DNA of 64,000 bases from JBDWFY01 sp964291365. Lineage in GTDB: Bacteria > Pseudomonadota > Alphaproteobacteria > Rhizobiales > Stappiaceae. Every line of letters begins with the position of its first letter. Position 1 is the stretch's first letter. The position numbers and the translations under genes are program-made. A model generated the notes under the pieces. That model saw only the letters and a program-made list of their open reading frames with translations. It did no database searches and had not been told where the DNA came from. The DNA is taken from positions 62,001-126,000 of the forward strand of contig OZ219996.1 in NCBI GenBank assembly GCA_964291365.2. The letters run 5' to 3'. Of this stretch, positions 1-14,189 are shown one piece after another.

Positions 1-1314
1 CAACAGCTTCAACAACAACAGTCCAACAGCTTCAACAAAACTAGAGCTCTCTAGAGCACATAATAACCTACAACAATCAACAGCTTCAACAACAACAGAT
101 TCAACAGCTTCAACAAAACTAGAGCACGTAATAGCCTGCAACAATGAACTGCTTTAACACCAACAGATTAAACAACTTTAACAACTGATTCATTAGTTTC
201 GACAATACTAGATCTCTCTAGAGCACATATTGTAGCCTACAACAATCAACATCTTCAACTACAACAGATTCAACAACTTCAATAAAGCTAGAACACATAA
301 TAGCCTACAATAATGAACAGGTTTAACAAGAACAGATTCAACAGCTTGAACAACAACAGATTCAACAGCTTAAACAAAACTAGAGCTCTCTAGAACACAT
401 AATGTTGCCTACAGCAATCAACATCTTCAACAACAGATACAACAGCTTCAACAAAATTAGAGCTCTTTAGAGCACATAATGTAGCCTACAACAATCAACA
501 TCTGCAACAACAACAGATTCAACAAACCTAGAGCTCTCTATTGCACATAATAGCCTACAACAATCAACAGCTTCAACAACAGATTCAACAGCTTCAATAA
601 AACTAGAGCACATAATAGCCTACAACAATCAACAGCTTTAGCAACAACAGATTCAATAGCTTCAACAACAACAGATTCAACAGCTTCAACAAAATTAGAG
701 CTCTCTAGAGCACATAATAGCTTACAACAATCAACAGCTTCAACAAAACTAGAGCTCTATAGAGCACATAATAGCTTCCAACAATCAACAGCTTCAACAA
801 AAACAGATTCAACAGCTTCAACAACGACAGCTTCAACAACAACAGATTCAACAGCTTCAACAAAACTAGAGCTAGAGCACATAATGTGGCCTACCACAAT
901 CAACATCAACAACAACAGATTCAACAGCTTCAATAAAACTAGATCTAGAGCACATAATGTGGCCTACAACAATTAACATCTTCAACAACAACAGATTCAA
1001 CAGCTTCAATTAAACTAGAGTACATAATAGCCTACAACAATCAACAGTTTTAACAATAACAGATTCAACAGCTTCAACAACAACAGATCCAATGGCTTCA
1101 ACAAAACTAGAGCTCTCTAGAGCACATAATAGCCTACAACAATCAACAGCTTCAACAACAACAGATTCAACAGCTTCAACAAATCTAGAGCTCTCTAGAG
1201 CACATAATAGCTTACAATCAACATCTTGAACAACAGCAGATTCAACAGCTTCAACAACAGATTGAACAGCTTCAACAAAACTAGAGCTCTCTAGAGCACA
1301 TAATAGCCTACAAC

Positions 1315-2990
1315 AATCAACAGCTTCAACAACAGATTCAACAGCTTCAACAAGACTAGAGCTCTCTAGAGCACATAATGTAGCCTACAACAATCAACAG
1401 CTTCAACAACAGATTTAACAGCTTCAACAAAACAAGAGCTCTCTATTGCACATAATAGCCTACAACAATCAACAGCTTCAACAACAACAGATTCAATAGC
1501 TTCAATAAAACTAGAGCACATAATAGCCTACAACAATCAACAGCTTTAACAACAGATTCAACAGCTTTAACAAAACTAGAGCTTTCTAGAGCACATGATA
1601 GCCTACAACAATGAACAGCTTCCACAACAGATTCAACTGTTTCAACAAAACTATATAGAGCTCTCTAGAGCACATAATAGCCTACAATAATCAACAGCTT
1701 TCACAACAGATTCAACTGCTTCAACAAAACTAGAGCTCTCTAGAGCACATAATAGCCTACAACAATCAACAGCTTCAACTAAGCTAGAGCTCTCTAGAGC
1801 ACATAATGTACCTTAAAAGCAATCAACATCGTCAACAACAACAGATTCATCAATTTCAACACAACTAGAGCTCTCTAGAGCACATAATAGCCTACAACAT
1901 TTGACACCTTCAACAACAGATTGAACAGCTTCAACAAAACTAGAGCTCTCTAGAGCACATAATAGCCTACAACAATCAACAGCTTCAACAACAGATTCAA
2001 CAGCTTCAACAAGACTAGAGCTCTCTAGAGCACATAATGTAGCCTACAACAATCAACAGCTTCAACAACAGATTTAACAGCTTCAACAAAACAAGAGCTC
2101 TCTATTGCACATAATAGCCTACAACAATCAACAGCTTCAACAACAACAGATTCAATAGCTTCAATAAAACTAGAGCACATAATAGCCTACAACAATCAAC
2201 AGCTTTAACAACAGATTCAACAGCTTTAACAAAACTAGAGCTTTCTAGAGCACATGATAGCCTACAACAATGAACAGCTTCCACAACAGATTCAACTGTT
2301 TCAACAAAACTATATAGAGCTCTCTAGAGCACATAATAGCCTACAATAATCAACAGCTTTCACAACAGATTCAACTGCTTCAACAAAACTAGAGCTCTCT
2401 AGAGCACATAATAGCCTACAACAATCAACAGCTTCAACTAAGCTAGAGCTCTCTAGAGCACATAATGTACCTTAAAAGCAATCAACATCGTCAACAACAA
2501 CAGATTCATCAATTTCAACACAACTAGAGCTCTCTAGAGCACATAATAGCCTACAACATTTGACACCTTCAACAACAGATTGAACAGCTTCAACAAAACT
2601 AGAGCTCTCTAGAGCACATAATAGCCTACAACAATCAACAGCTTCAACAACAGATTCAACAGCTTCAACAAGACTAGAGCTCTCTAGAGCACATAATGTA
2701 GCCTACAACAATCAACAGCTTCAACAACAGATTTAACAGCTTCAACAAAATAAGAGCTCTCTATTGCACATAATAGCTTACAACAATCAACAGCTTCAAC
2801 AACAACAGATTCAACAGCTTCAATAAAACTAGAGCACATAATAGCCTTCAACAATCAACAGCTTTAACAACAGATTCAACAGCTTCAACAAAACTAGAGC
2901 TCCCTAGAGCACATAATAGCCTACAACAATCAACAGCTTCCACAACAGATTCAACTGCTCCAACAAAACTTGAGCTCTCTAGAGCACATA
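1315..2990. repeat. Higher-order repeat, 659-bp period
   Basis: A block starting near 1,315 recurs almost base for base 659 bp later and starts a third, diverging copy near 2,633. Rare private variants repeat at the same offset: a spacer with tatatagagctc, a segment cacatgatagcc, and a segment ttgacaccttc. This points to recent amplification of a multi-unit block. Confidence 0.85.
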
Positions 2991-3360
2991 GCCTACAACA
3001 ATCAACAGCTTCCACAACAGATTCAACTGCTTCAACAAAACTAGAGCTCTCTAGAACACATAATAGCCTACAACATTCAACAGCTTCAACAAAGCTAGAG
3101 CTCTCTAGAGCACATAATGTACATTACAGCAATCAACATCGTCAACGACAGATTCAACAATTTCAACAAAACTAGAGCTCTCTAGAGCACATAATAGCCT
3201 ACAACATTTGACCACTTCAGCAACAACATATTGAACAGCTTCAACAAAACTAGAGCTCACTAGAGCAGACAATGTAGCCTACAACAATCAACATCTGCAA
3301 CAACAACAGATTCAACAACTTCAACAAAACTAGAGCTCTCTATTGCACATAATAGCCTAC

Positions 3361-4490
3361 AACAATCAACAACTTCAACAACAGATTCAACAGCTTCAAT
3401 AACACTAGAGCACATAATGGCCTATAACAATCAACAGCTTTAGCAACAACAGATTCAACAGCTTCAACAACAACAGATTCAACAGCTTTCAACAAAACTA
3501 GAGCTCTCTAGAGCACATAATAGCCTACAACAATCAACAGCTTCAACAACAGATTTAACAACTTCAACAAAACAAGAGCTCTCTATTGCACATAATAGCC
3601 TACAACAATCAACAGCTTCAACAACAACAGATTCAACAGCTTCAATAAAACTAGAGCACATAATAGCCTACAACAATCAACAGCTTTAACAACAACAGAT
3701 TCAACAGCTTCAACAACAGATTCAACAGCTTTGACAAAACTAGATCTCTCTAGAGCACATAATGTAGCCTACATCAATCAACATATTCAACAACAACAGA
3801 TTCAACAGCTTCAATAAAACTAGAGCACATAATAGCCTACAACAATCAACAGCTTTAACAACAGATTCAACAGCTTTAACAAAACTAGAGCTCCCTAGAG
3901 CACATAATAGCCTACAACAACCAACAGCTTCCACAACAGATTCAACTGCTTCAACAAAACTAGAGCTCTCTAGAGCACATTATAGCCTACAACAATCAAC
4001 AGCTTCAACAACAGATTCAACAGCTTCAATAACACTAGAGCACATAATGGCCTACAACAATCAACAGCTTTAGCAACAACAGATTCAACAGCTTCAACAA
4101 CAACAGATTCAACAGCTTTCAACAAAACTAGAGCTCTCTAGAGCACATAATAGCCTACAACAATCAACAGCTTCAACAACAGATTTAACAACTTCAACAA
4201 AACAAGAGCTCTCTATTGCACATAATAGCCTACAACAATCAACAGCTTCAACAACAACAGATTCAACAGCTTCAATAAAACTAGAGCACATAATAGCCTA
4301 CAACAATCAACAGCTTTAACAACAACAGATTCAACAGCTTCAACAACAGATTCAACAGCTTTGACAAAACTAGATCTCTCTAGAGCACATAATGTAGCCT
4401 ACATCAATCAACATATTCAACAACAACAGATTCAACAGCTTCAATAAAACTAGAGCACATAATAGCCTACAACAATCAACAGCTTTAACA
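3361..4490. repeat. Higher-order duplication, 630-bp period
   Basis: Bases 3,361-3,860 recur at about 3,991-4,490 with the same private variants, including aataacactagagc, the cagctttcaacaaaac junction and the tacatcaatcaacatatt segment. The second copy lacks one sub-repeat near its right end. Confidence 0.8.
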
Positions 4491-7015
4491 AAACTAGAGC
4501 TCCCTAGAGCACATAATAGCCTACAACAACCAACAGCTTACGCAACAGATTCAACTGCTTCAACAAAACTAGAGCTCTCTAGAGCACATTATAGCCTACA
4601 ATAATCAACAGCTTCCACAACAGATTCAACTGCTTCAACAAAACTAGTGCTCTCTCGAACACATAATAGCCTACAACAATCAACAGCTTTAACAACAGAT
4701 TCAACAGCTTCAACAACAGATTCAACAGCTTCGACAAAACTAAATCTCTCTAGAGCACATAATGTAGCCTACATCAATCAACATATTCAACAGCAGATTC
4801 AACAGCTTCAATAAAACTAAAGCACATAATAGCCTTCAACAATCAACAGCTTTAACAACAGATTCAACAGCTTCAACAAAACTAGAGCTCCCTAGAGCAC
4901 ATAATAGCCTACAACAATCAACAGCTTCCACAACAGATTCAACTGCTTCAACAAAACTAGAGCTCTCTAGAACACATAATAGCCTACAACAATCAACAGC
5001 TTCAACAAAGCTAGAGCTCTCTAGAGCACATAATGTACCTTACAGCAATCAACATCGTCAACGACAGATTCAACAATTTCATAAAAGCTAGAGCTCTCTA
5101 GAGCACCTAATAGCCTACAACATTTGACACCTTCAGCAACAACATATTGAACAGCTTCAACAAAACTAGAGCTCACTAGAGCAGACAATGTAGCCTACAA
5201 CAATCAGCATCTGCAGCAACAACAGATTCAACAACTTCAACAAAACTAGAGCTCTCTATTGCACATAATAGCCTACAACAATCAACAGCTTCAACAACAG
5301 ATTCAACAGCTTCAATAAAACTAGAGCACATAATGCCCTACAACAATCAACAGCTTTAGCAACAACAGATTCAACAGCTTCAACAACAACAGATTCAACA
5401 GCTTTCAACAAAACTAGAGCTCTCTAGAGCACATAATAGCCTACAACAATCAACAGCTTTAACAACAGATTTAACAGCTTCAACAAAACAAGAGCTCTCT
5501 ATTGCACATAATAGCCTACAACAATCAACAGCTTCAACAACAACAGATTCAACAGCTTCAATAAAACTAGAGCACATAATAGCCTACAACAATCAACAGC
5601 TTTAACAACAACAGATTCAACAGCTTCGACAAAACTAGATCTCTCTAGAGCACATAATGTAGCCTACATCAATCAACATATTCAACAACAACAGATTCAA
5701 CACCTTCAATAAAACTAGAGCACATAATAGCCTACAACAATCAACAGCTTTAACAAAACTAGACCTCCCTAGAGCACATAATAGCCTACAACAACCAACA
5801 GCTTACGCAACAGATTCAACTGCTTCAACAAAACTAGAGCTCTCTAGAGCACATTATAGCCTACAATAATCAACAGCTTCCACAACAGATTCAACTGCTT
5901 CAACAAAACTAGTGCTCTCTCGAACACATAATAGCCTACAACAATCAACAGCTTTAACAACAGATTCAACAACTTCAACAACAGATTCAACAGCTTCGAC
6001 AAAACTAAATCTCTCTAGAGCACATAATGTAGCCTACATCAATCAACATATTCAACAGCAGATTCAACAGCTTCAATAAAACTAAAGCACATAATAGCCT
6101 TCAACAATCAACAGCTTTAACAACAGATTCAACAGCTTCAACAAAACTAGAGCTCCCTAGAGCACATAATAGCCTACAACAATCAACAGCTTCCACAACA
6201 GATTCAACTGCTTCAACAAAACTAGAGCTCTCTAGAACACATAATAGCCTACAACAATCAACAGCTTCAACAAAGCTAGAGCTCTCTAGAGCACATAATG
6301 TACCTTACAGCAATCAACATCGTCAACGACAGATTCAACAATTTCATAAAAGCTAGAGCTCTCTAGAGCACCTAATAGCCTACAACATTTGACACCTTCA
6401 GCAACAACATATTGAACAGCTTCAACAAAACTAGAGCTCACTAGAGCAGACAATGTAGCCTACAACAATCAACATCTGCAACAACAACAGATTCAACAAC
6501 TTCAACAAAACTAGAGCTCTCTATTGCACATAATAGCCTACAACAATCAACAGCTTCAACAACAGATTCAACAGCTTCAATAAAACTAGAGCACATAATG
6601 CCCTACAACAATCAACAGCTTTAGCAACAACAGATTCAACAGCTTCAACAACAACAGATTCAACAGCTTTCAACAAAACTAGAGCTCTCTAGAGCACATA
6701 ATAGCCTACAACAATCAACAGCTTTAACAACAGATTTAACAGCTTCAACAAAACAAGAGCTCTCTATTGCACATAATAGCCTACAACAATCAACAGCTTC
6801 AACAACAACAGATTCAACAGCTTCAATAAAACTCGAGCACATAATAGCCTACAACAATCAACAGCTTTAACAACAACAGATTCAACAGCTTCGACAAAAC
6901 TAGATCTCTCTAGAGCACATAATGTAGCCTACATCAATCAACATATTCAACAACAACAGATTCAACAGCTTCAATAAAACTAGAGCACATAATAGCCTAC
7001 AACAATCAACAGCTT
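4487..7015. repeat. Higher-order duplication, ~1,265-bp period
   Basis: Two consecutive copies of a ~1,265-bp block. The variants ctagtgctctctcgaac (about 4,646 and 5,911), gcagacaatgtagcc and ataaaagctagagc repeat at this offset. Single-base differences are few, so this is probably one of the youngest duplications in the array. Confidence 0.8.
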
Positions 7016-7740
7016 TAACAACAGATTCAACAGCTTTAACAAAACTAGAGCTCCCTAGAGCACATAATAGCCTACAACAACCAACAGCTTCCACGGCAGA
7101 TTCAACTGCTTCAACAAAACTAGAGCTCTCTAGAGCACATAATAGCCTACAACAATCAACAGCTTCCACAACGGATTCAACTGCTTCAACAAAACTAGTG
7201 CTCTCTCGAGCACATAATAGCCTACAACAATCAACAGCTTCAACAAAGTAGAGCCCTCTAGAGCACATAATGTACCTTACAGCAATGAACATTGTCAACA
7301 ACAGATTCAACAATTTCAACAAAACTAGAGCTCTCTAGAGCACATAATAGCCTACATTTGACACCTTCAGCAACAACATATTGAACAGCTTCAACAAAAC
7401 TAGAGCTCTCTAGAGCAGACAATGTAGCCTACAACAATCAACATCTGCAACAACAGATTCAACAAACCTAGAGCTCTCTATTGCACATAATAGCCTACAA
7501 CAATCAACAGCTTCAACAACAGATTCAACAGCTTCAATAAAACAGGAGCACATAATAGCCTACAACAATCAACAGCTTTAGCAACAACAGATTCAATAGC
7601 TTCAACAACAGATTCAACAGCTTCAACAAAATTAGAGTTCTCTAGAGCACATAATAGCTTACAACAATCAACAGCTTCAACAACAGATTCAACAGCTTCA
7701 ACAAAACTAGAGCTCTTTAGAGCACATAATAGCTTCCAAC
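6720..7740. repeat. Dispersed segmental copy A of a ~1-kb array block
   Basis: This stretch reappears about 7.47 kb downstream (14,190-15,210). The order of private variants is shared: caaaacaagagctc, tacatcaatcaacatatt, agtgctctctcgagc, a shortened caacaaagtagagccc unit, and gagctctttagagc near the end. Adjacent tandem slippage does not easily explain two similar blocks separated by unrelated array DNA. Confidence 0.75.
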
Positions 7741-9340
7741 AATCAACAGCTTCAACAACAACAGATTCAACAGCTTCAACAAAGCTAGAGCTCTCTAGAG
7801 CACATAATAGCTTACAACAATCAACAGCTTCAACAAAAACAGATTCAACAGCTTCAACAACAGCTTCAACAACAACAGATTTGATAGCTTCAACAAAACT
7901 AGAGCTATCTAGAGCATCTAATGTAGCCTACAACAATCAACATCTTGAACAACAACAGATTCAACAGCTTCAATAAAACTAGAGCACATAATAGCCTACC
8001 ACAATGTACAGCTTTAACACCAATAGATTAAACAGCTTCAACAACAGATTCAATAGTTTCGACAATAGCCTACAACAATCAACAGCTTTATCAACAACAG
8101 ATTCAACAGCTTCAACAACAGATTCAACAGCTTCAACAAAACAAGAGCTCTCTAGAGTACATAATAGCCTACAACAATCAACAGGTTTAACAATAACAGA
8201 TTCAACAGCTTAAACATAACTAGAGCTCTCTAGAGCACATATTATCTTACAACAATCAACAGTTTCAACAAGAGATTCAACAGCTTCGACAAAACTAGAG
8301 CTCTTTAGAACACATAATGTAGCTTACAATAATCAACATTTTCAACATCAGATTCAACAGCTTGAACAAAACTAGAGCTCTCTAGAGCACATAATAGCCT
8401 ATAAAAATCAACATCTTCAACAACAGATTCAACAATTTCAACAAATCTAGAGCTCTCTAGAGCTTATAGTAGCTTACAACAATCAACAGGTTCAACAACA
8501 GATTCAACTGCTTCAACAAAACTAGAGCTCTCTAGAGCACATAATAGCCTACAACAATCATCAGCTTCAACAACAGATTCAACAGCTTCATCAAAACTAT
8601 AGCTCTCTAGAGCACATAATGTAGCCTACAACAATCAACATCTTCAACAAAAATAGATTCAACAGCTTTAATAAACTAGAGCACATAATAGCCTACAACA
8701 ATCAACAGCTTTAACAACAACAGATTCAACAGCTTCAACAAAACTAGAGCTCTCTATTGCACATAATAGCCTGCAACAATCAACAGCTTCAACAACAGAT
8801 TCGACAGCTTAAACAAAACTAGAGCTCTCTATAGCATATAATAGCCTACAACAATCAACTACTTCAACAACAACAGATTCGACGGCTTAAACAAAACTAG
8901 ACCTCTCTATAACATATAATAGCCTACAAAATCAACAATTTCAACAACAGATTCGACAGCTTAAACAAAACTAGAGCTTTCTATAACATATAATAGCCTA
9001 CAACAATCAACAGCTTCAACAACAGATTCAACAGCTTAAAGAAAACTAGAGCTCTCTATAGCATATAATAGCCTACAACAATCAACAGCTTCAACAACAA
9101 CAGATTCAACAGCTTCAACAAAACTAGAACTCTCTAGAGCACATAATGTAGCCTACAACAATCAACATCTTCAACAAAAATAGATTCAATAGCTTTAATA
9201 AACTAGAGCACATAATAGCCTACAACAATCAACAGCTTTAACAACAACAGATTCAACAGCTTCAACAAAACTAGAGCTCTCTAGAGCACATAATATCTTA
9301 CAACAATCAACAGCTTCTACAACAAATTCAACAGCTTCAA

Positions 9341-9410
9341 CATAGTGATTGAAGCTATTGATTTATTGGGGCGAGCCTACACTTACACAAAAGAGACTGT
9401 ACTCACAATC
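9341..9410 (+). repeat. Marker block 1 of 14
   Basis: First copy of a 70-bp segment unlike the satellite unit: catagtgattgaagctattg, then atttattggggcgagcctac, then acttacac and gactgtactcacaatc. All copies have the same orientation, and in this domain all follow the same left junction (tctacaacaaattcaac). It reads like a piece of the ancestral higher-order repeat, or of a former insertion, co-amplified with the array. No coding potential and no RNA family recognised. Confidence 0.85.
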
Positions 9411-11841
9411 AACAGCTTCAATTGTACTAACAAGATCAACTGATTGAACAGCTTCAACACTACCAACAATCAACAGCTTCAACAACAACAGATTCAACAT
9501 CAACGACAATCAACAACTTCAACATGGTTATCAACAGATTTAACAACTGATTCAACAGCTTCAACAATCAACAGCTTCAAAAAGAGACTCAACAACTACA
9601 GCTTCAACAATCAACAGCTTCAACAAAACTAGAGCTCTCAAGAGATCATAATAGCCTAAACAGTCAACAGCTTCAACAACAGATTCAACTGCTTCAACAA
9701 AACTAGAGCTCTCTAAAGCACATAATGTAGCCTACAACAATCAACACCTTCAACAACAACAGATTCAACAGCTTAAACAAAACTAGAGCTCTCTATTGCA
9801 CATAATAGCCTACAACAATCAACTGCTTCAACAACAACAGATTCGACAGCTTTAACAAAACTAGACCTCTCTATAACATATAATAGCCTACAACAATCAA
9901 CAGCTTCAACAACAGATTCAACAGCTTAAACAAACGAGACCTCTCTATAGCATATAATAGCCTACAACAATCAACAGCTTCAACAACAGATTCAACAGCT
10001 TCAACAAAATTAGAGCTCTCTATTGCACATAATAGCCTACAACAATCAACAGCTTCAACAACAACAGATTCGACAGCTTAAACAAAACTAGAGCTCTCTA
10101 TAGCATATAATAGCCTACAACAATCAACTACTTCAACAACAGATTCGACAGCTTAAACAAAACTAGACCTCTCTATAACATATAATAGCCTACAACAATC
10201 AACAATTTCAACAACAGATTCGACAGCTTAAATAAAACTAGAGCTCTCTCTAACATATAATAGCCTACAACAATCAACAGCTTCAACAACAGATTCAACA
10301 GCTTAAACAAAACTAGAGCTCTCTATATGATATAATAGCCTACAACAATCAACAGCTTTAACAACAACAGATTCAACAGCTTCAATTAAACTAGGGAACT
10401 TAATAGCCTACAACAATCAACAGCTTCAACAAAACTAGAGCTCACTAGAGCATATAATAGCCTACAATCAACAGCTTCAACCACAGATTCAACAGCTTCA
10501 ACAAAACTAGAGTTCTCTAAAGCACATAATGTAGCCTACAACAATCAACAGCTTCAACCACAGATTCAACAGCTTCAACAAAACTAGAGCTCTCTAAAGC
10601 ACATAATGTAGCCTACAACAATCAACAGCTTCAACAAAACTAGAGCTCACTAGAGCATATAATAGCCTACAATCAACAGCTTCAACCACAGATTCAACAG
10701 CTTCAACTAAACTAGAGCTCTCTAATGCACACAATGTAGCCTACAACAATCAACAGCTTCAACAACAGATTCAACAGCTTAAAAAAAACTAGAGCTGTCT
10801 ATAGCATGTAATAGCCTACAACAATCAACACCTTCAACAACAGATTCGACAGCTTAAACAAAAATTAGACCTCTCCATAAGATATAATAGCCTACAACAA
10901 TCAACAGCTTCAACAACAGATTCAACTGCTTAAACAAAACTAGAGCTCTCTAGAGCACATAATAACCTACAACAATCAACACCTTCAACAACAGATTCAA
11001 CTGCTTCAACAAAACTAGAGCTCTCTAAAGCACATAAAGTAGCCTACAACAATCAACAGCTTCAACAACAGATTCAACAACTTCAACAAAACTAGAGCTC
11101 TCTATTACACGTAATAGCCTACAACAATCAACAGCTTCAACAACAACAGATTCAACAGCTTGAACAAAACTAGAGTTCTCTATAGCATATAATAGCCTAC
11201 AACAATCAACAGCTTCAACAACAACAGATTCAACAGCTTAAACAAAACTAGACCTCTCTATAAGATATAATAGCCTACAACAATCAACAGCTTCAACAAC
11301 AGATTCTACAGCTTCAACAAAATTAGAGCTCTCTATTGCACATAATAGCCTACAACAATCCACAGCTTCAACAACAACAGATTCGACAGCTTAAACAAAA
11401 CTAGAGCTCTCTATAGCATATAATAGCCTACAACAATCAACAATTTCAACAACAGATTCGACAGCTTAAATAAAGTTAGAGCTCTCTATAACATATAATA
11501 GCCTACAACAATCAACAGCTTCAACAACAGATTCAACAGCTCAAACAAAACTAGAGCTCTCTATAGCATATAATAGCCTACAACAATCAACAGCTTCAAC
11601 AACAACAGATTCAACAGCTTCAACAAAACTAGAGCTCTCTATTGCACATAATAGCCTACAACAATCAACTTCTTCAACAACAGATTCAACAGCTTCAATT
11701 AAACTAGAGCACATAATAGCCTACAACGATCAACAGCTTTAACAGAAATAGATTCAACAGCTTCAACAAAACTAGAGCTCTCTAGAGCACATAATAGCTT
11801 ACAACAATCAACAGCTTCTACAACAAATTCAACAGCTTCAA

Positions 11842-11911
11842 CATAGTGATGGAAGGTATTGATTTATTGGGGTGAGCCTACACTTACACAAAATAGACTG
11901 TACTCACAATC
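11842..11911 (+). repeat. Marker block 2
   Basis: Variant with tggaaggtattg and ggggtgagcc in place of the common tgaagctattg and ggggcgagcc. It lies 2,501 bp after block 1. Confidence 0.8.
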
Positions 11912-12885
11912 AACAGCTTTAATTGTACTAACAAGATCAACTGATTGAACAGCTTTAACACTACCAACAATCAACAGCTTCAACAACAACGGATTCAACA
12001 TCAACAACAATCAACAACTTCAACACGGTTATCAACAGATTTAACAACTGATTCAACAGCTTCAACAATCAACAGCTTCAGAAACAGATTCAACAACTAC
12101 AGCTTCAACAATCAACAGCTTCAACAAAACTAGAGCTCTCAAGAGCTCATAATAGCCTACAACAGTCAACAGCTTCAACAACAGATTCAACTGCTTCAAC
12201 AAAACTAGTGCTCTCTAAAGCACATAATGTAACCTACAACAATCAACAGCTTCAACAACAACAGATTCAACAACTTCAACAAAACTAGAGCTCTCTATAG
12301 CATATAATAGCCTACAACTATCAACAGCTTCAACAACAACAGATTCAACAGCTTGAACAAAACTAGAGCTCTCTATAGCATATAATAGCCTACAACAATC
12401 AACTGCTTCAACAACAACAGATTCGACAGCTTAAACAAAACTAGACCTCTCTATAACATATAATAGCCTACAACAATCAACAGCTTCAACAACAGATTCA
12501 ACAGTTTGAACAAAACTAGAGCTCTCTATAGTATATAATAGCCTACAACAATCAACAGCTTCAACAACAACAGATTCAACAGCTTTGACATAACTAGAGC
12601 TCTCTAGAGCACATAATGTAGCCTACAACAATCAACATCTTCAACAAATATAGATTCAACAGCTTTAATAAACTAGAGCTCTCTATTGCACATAATAGCC
12701 TACAACAATCAACTTCTTCAACAACAGATTCAACAGCTTCAATTAAACTAGAGCACATAATAGCCTACAACGATCAACAGCTTTAACAGAAATAGATTCA
12801 ACAGCTTCAACAAAACTAGAGCTCTCTAGAGCACATAATAGCTTACAACAATCAACAGCTTCTACAACAAATTCAACAGCTTCAA

Positions 12886-12955
12886 CATAGTGATGGAAGG
12901 TATTGATTTATTGGGGTGAGCCTACACTTACACAAAATAGACTGTACTCACAATC
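12886..12955 (+). repeat. Marker block 3
   Basis: Same variant as block 2, exactly 1,044 bp downstream, as expected from the duplication that carries both. Confidence 0.8.
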
Positions 12956-13854
12956 AACAGCTTTAATTGTACTAACAAGATCAACTGATTGAACAGCTTT
13001 AACACTACCAACAATCAACAGCTTCAACAACAACGGATTCAACATCAACAACAATCAACAACTTCAACACGGTTATCAACAGATTTAACAACTGATTCAA
13101 CAGCTTCAACAATCAACAGCTTCAGAAACAGATTCAACAACTACAGCTTCAACAATCAACAGCTTCAACAAAACTAGAGCTCTCAAGAGCTCATAATAGC
13201 CTACAACAGTCAACAGCTTCAACAACAGATTCAACTGCTTCAACAAAACTAGTGCTCTCTAAAGCACATAATGTAACCTACAACAATCAACAGCTTCAAC
13301 AACAACAGATTCAACAACTTCAACAAAACTAGAGCTCTCTATAGCATATAATAGCCTACAACTATCAACAGCTTCAACAACAACAGATTCAACAGCTTGA
13401 ACAAAACTAGAGCTCTCTATAGCATATAATGGCCTACAACAATCAACTGCTTCAACAACAACAGATTCGACAGCTTAAACAAAACTAGACCTCTCTATAA
13501 CATATAATAGCCTACAACAATCAACAGCTTCAACAACAGATTCAACAGTTTGAACAAAACTAGAGCTCTCTATAGTATATAATAGCCTACAACAATCAAC
13601 AGCTTCAACAACAACAGATTCAACAGCTTTGACATAACTAGAGCTCTCTAGAGCACATAATGTAGCCTACAACAATCAACATCTTCAACAAATATAGATT
13701 CAACAGCTTTAATAAACTAGAGCTCATAATAGCCTACAACAATCAACAGCTTTAACAACAACAGATTCAACATCTTCAACAAAACTAGAGCTCTCTAGAG
13801 CACATAATAGCTTACAACAATCAACAGCTTCTACAACAAATTCAACAGCTTCAA

Positions 13855-13924
13855 CATAGTGATTGAAGCTAGTAATTTATTAGTGCGAGCCTACACTTAC
13901 ACAAAATAGACTGTACTCACAATC
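13855..13924 (+). repeat. Marker block 4
   Basis: The most altered full-length copy in this domain: agtaatttattagtgcgagc replaces the usual attgatttattggggcgagc. Confidence 0.8.
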
Positions 13925-14189
13925 AACAGCTTTAATTGTACTAACAAGATCAACTGATTGAACAGCTTCAACAGTACCAACAATCAACCGCTTCAACAAC
14001 AACAGATTCAACATCAACGACAATCAACAACTTCAACATGGTTATCAACAGATTTAACAACTGATTCAACAGCTTCAAAAACAGATTCAACAACTACAGC
14101 TTCAACAATCAACAGCTTCAACAACAGATTTAACAGCTTCAACAAAACTAGAGCTCTCAAGAGCTCATAATAGCCTACAACAATCAACA

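Larger units (their letters stand above)
1..9340. repeat. Satellite array, domain 1 (75-bp unit, no marker block)
   Basis: Tandem copies of a unit of about 75 bp made of CAACAG, ATTCAACAG and CTTCAACA sub-repeats, followed by a spacer like actagagctctctagagc, then acataatagcctac or acataatgtagcctac. Unit length is mostly a multiple of three, so the minus strand stays open for long stretches with a recurring 25-residue pattern (VEAVESVVEAVDCCRLL); I read this as a by-product and not coding. Copies vary by missing or added 12-15 bp sub-repeats. The left end is cut by the window. Strand composition is very skewed, with C far exceeding G on the plus strand. Confidence 0.95.
11630..13720. repeat. 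Higher-order duplication, 1,044-bp period
   Basis: Two consecutive copies, each containing one marker block. They share private variants in the marker (tggaaggtattg, ggggtgagcc) and in flanking satellite (caacaacggattcaac, cagaaacagattc). Differences are only a few bases, for example ataatagcc versus ataatggcc near 13,430, so the duplication is recent. Confidence 0.85.
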
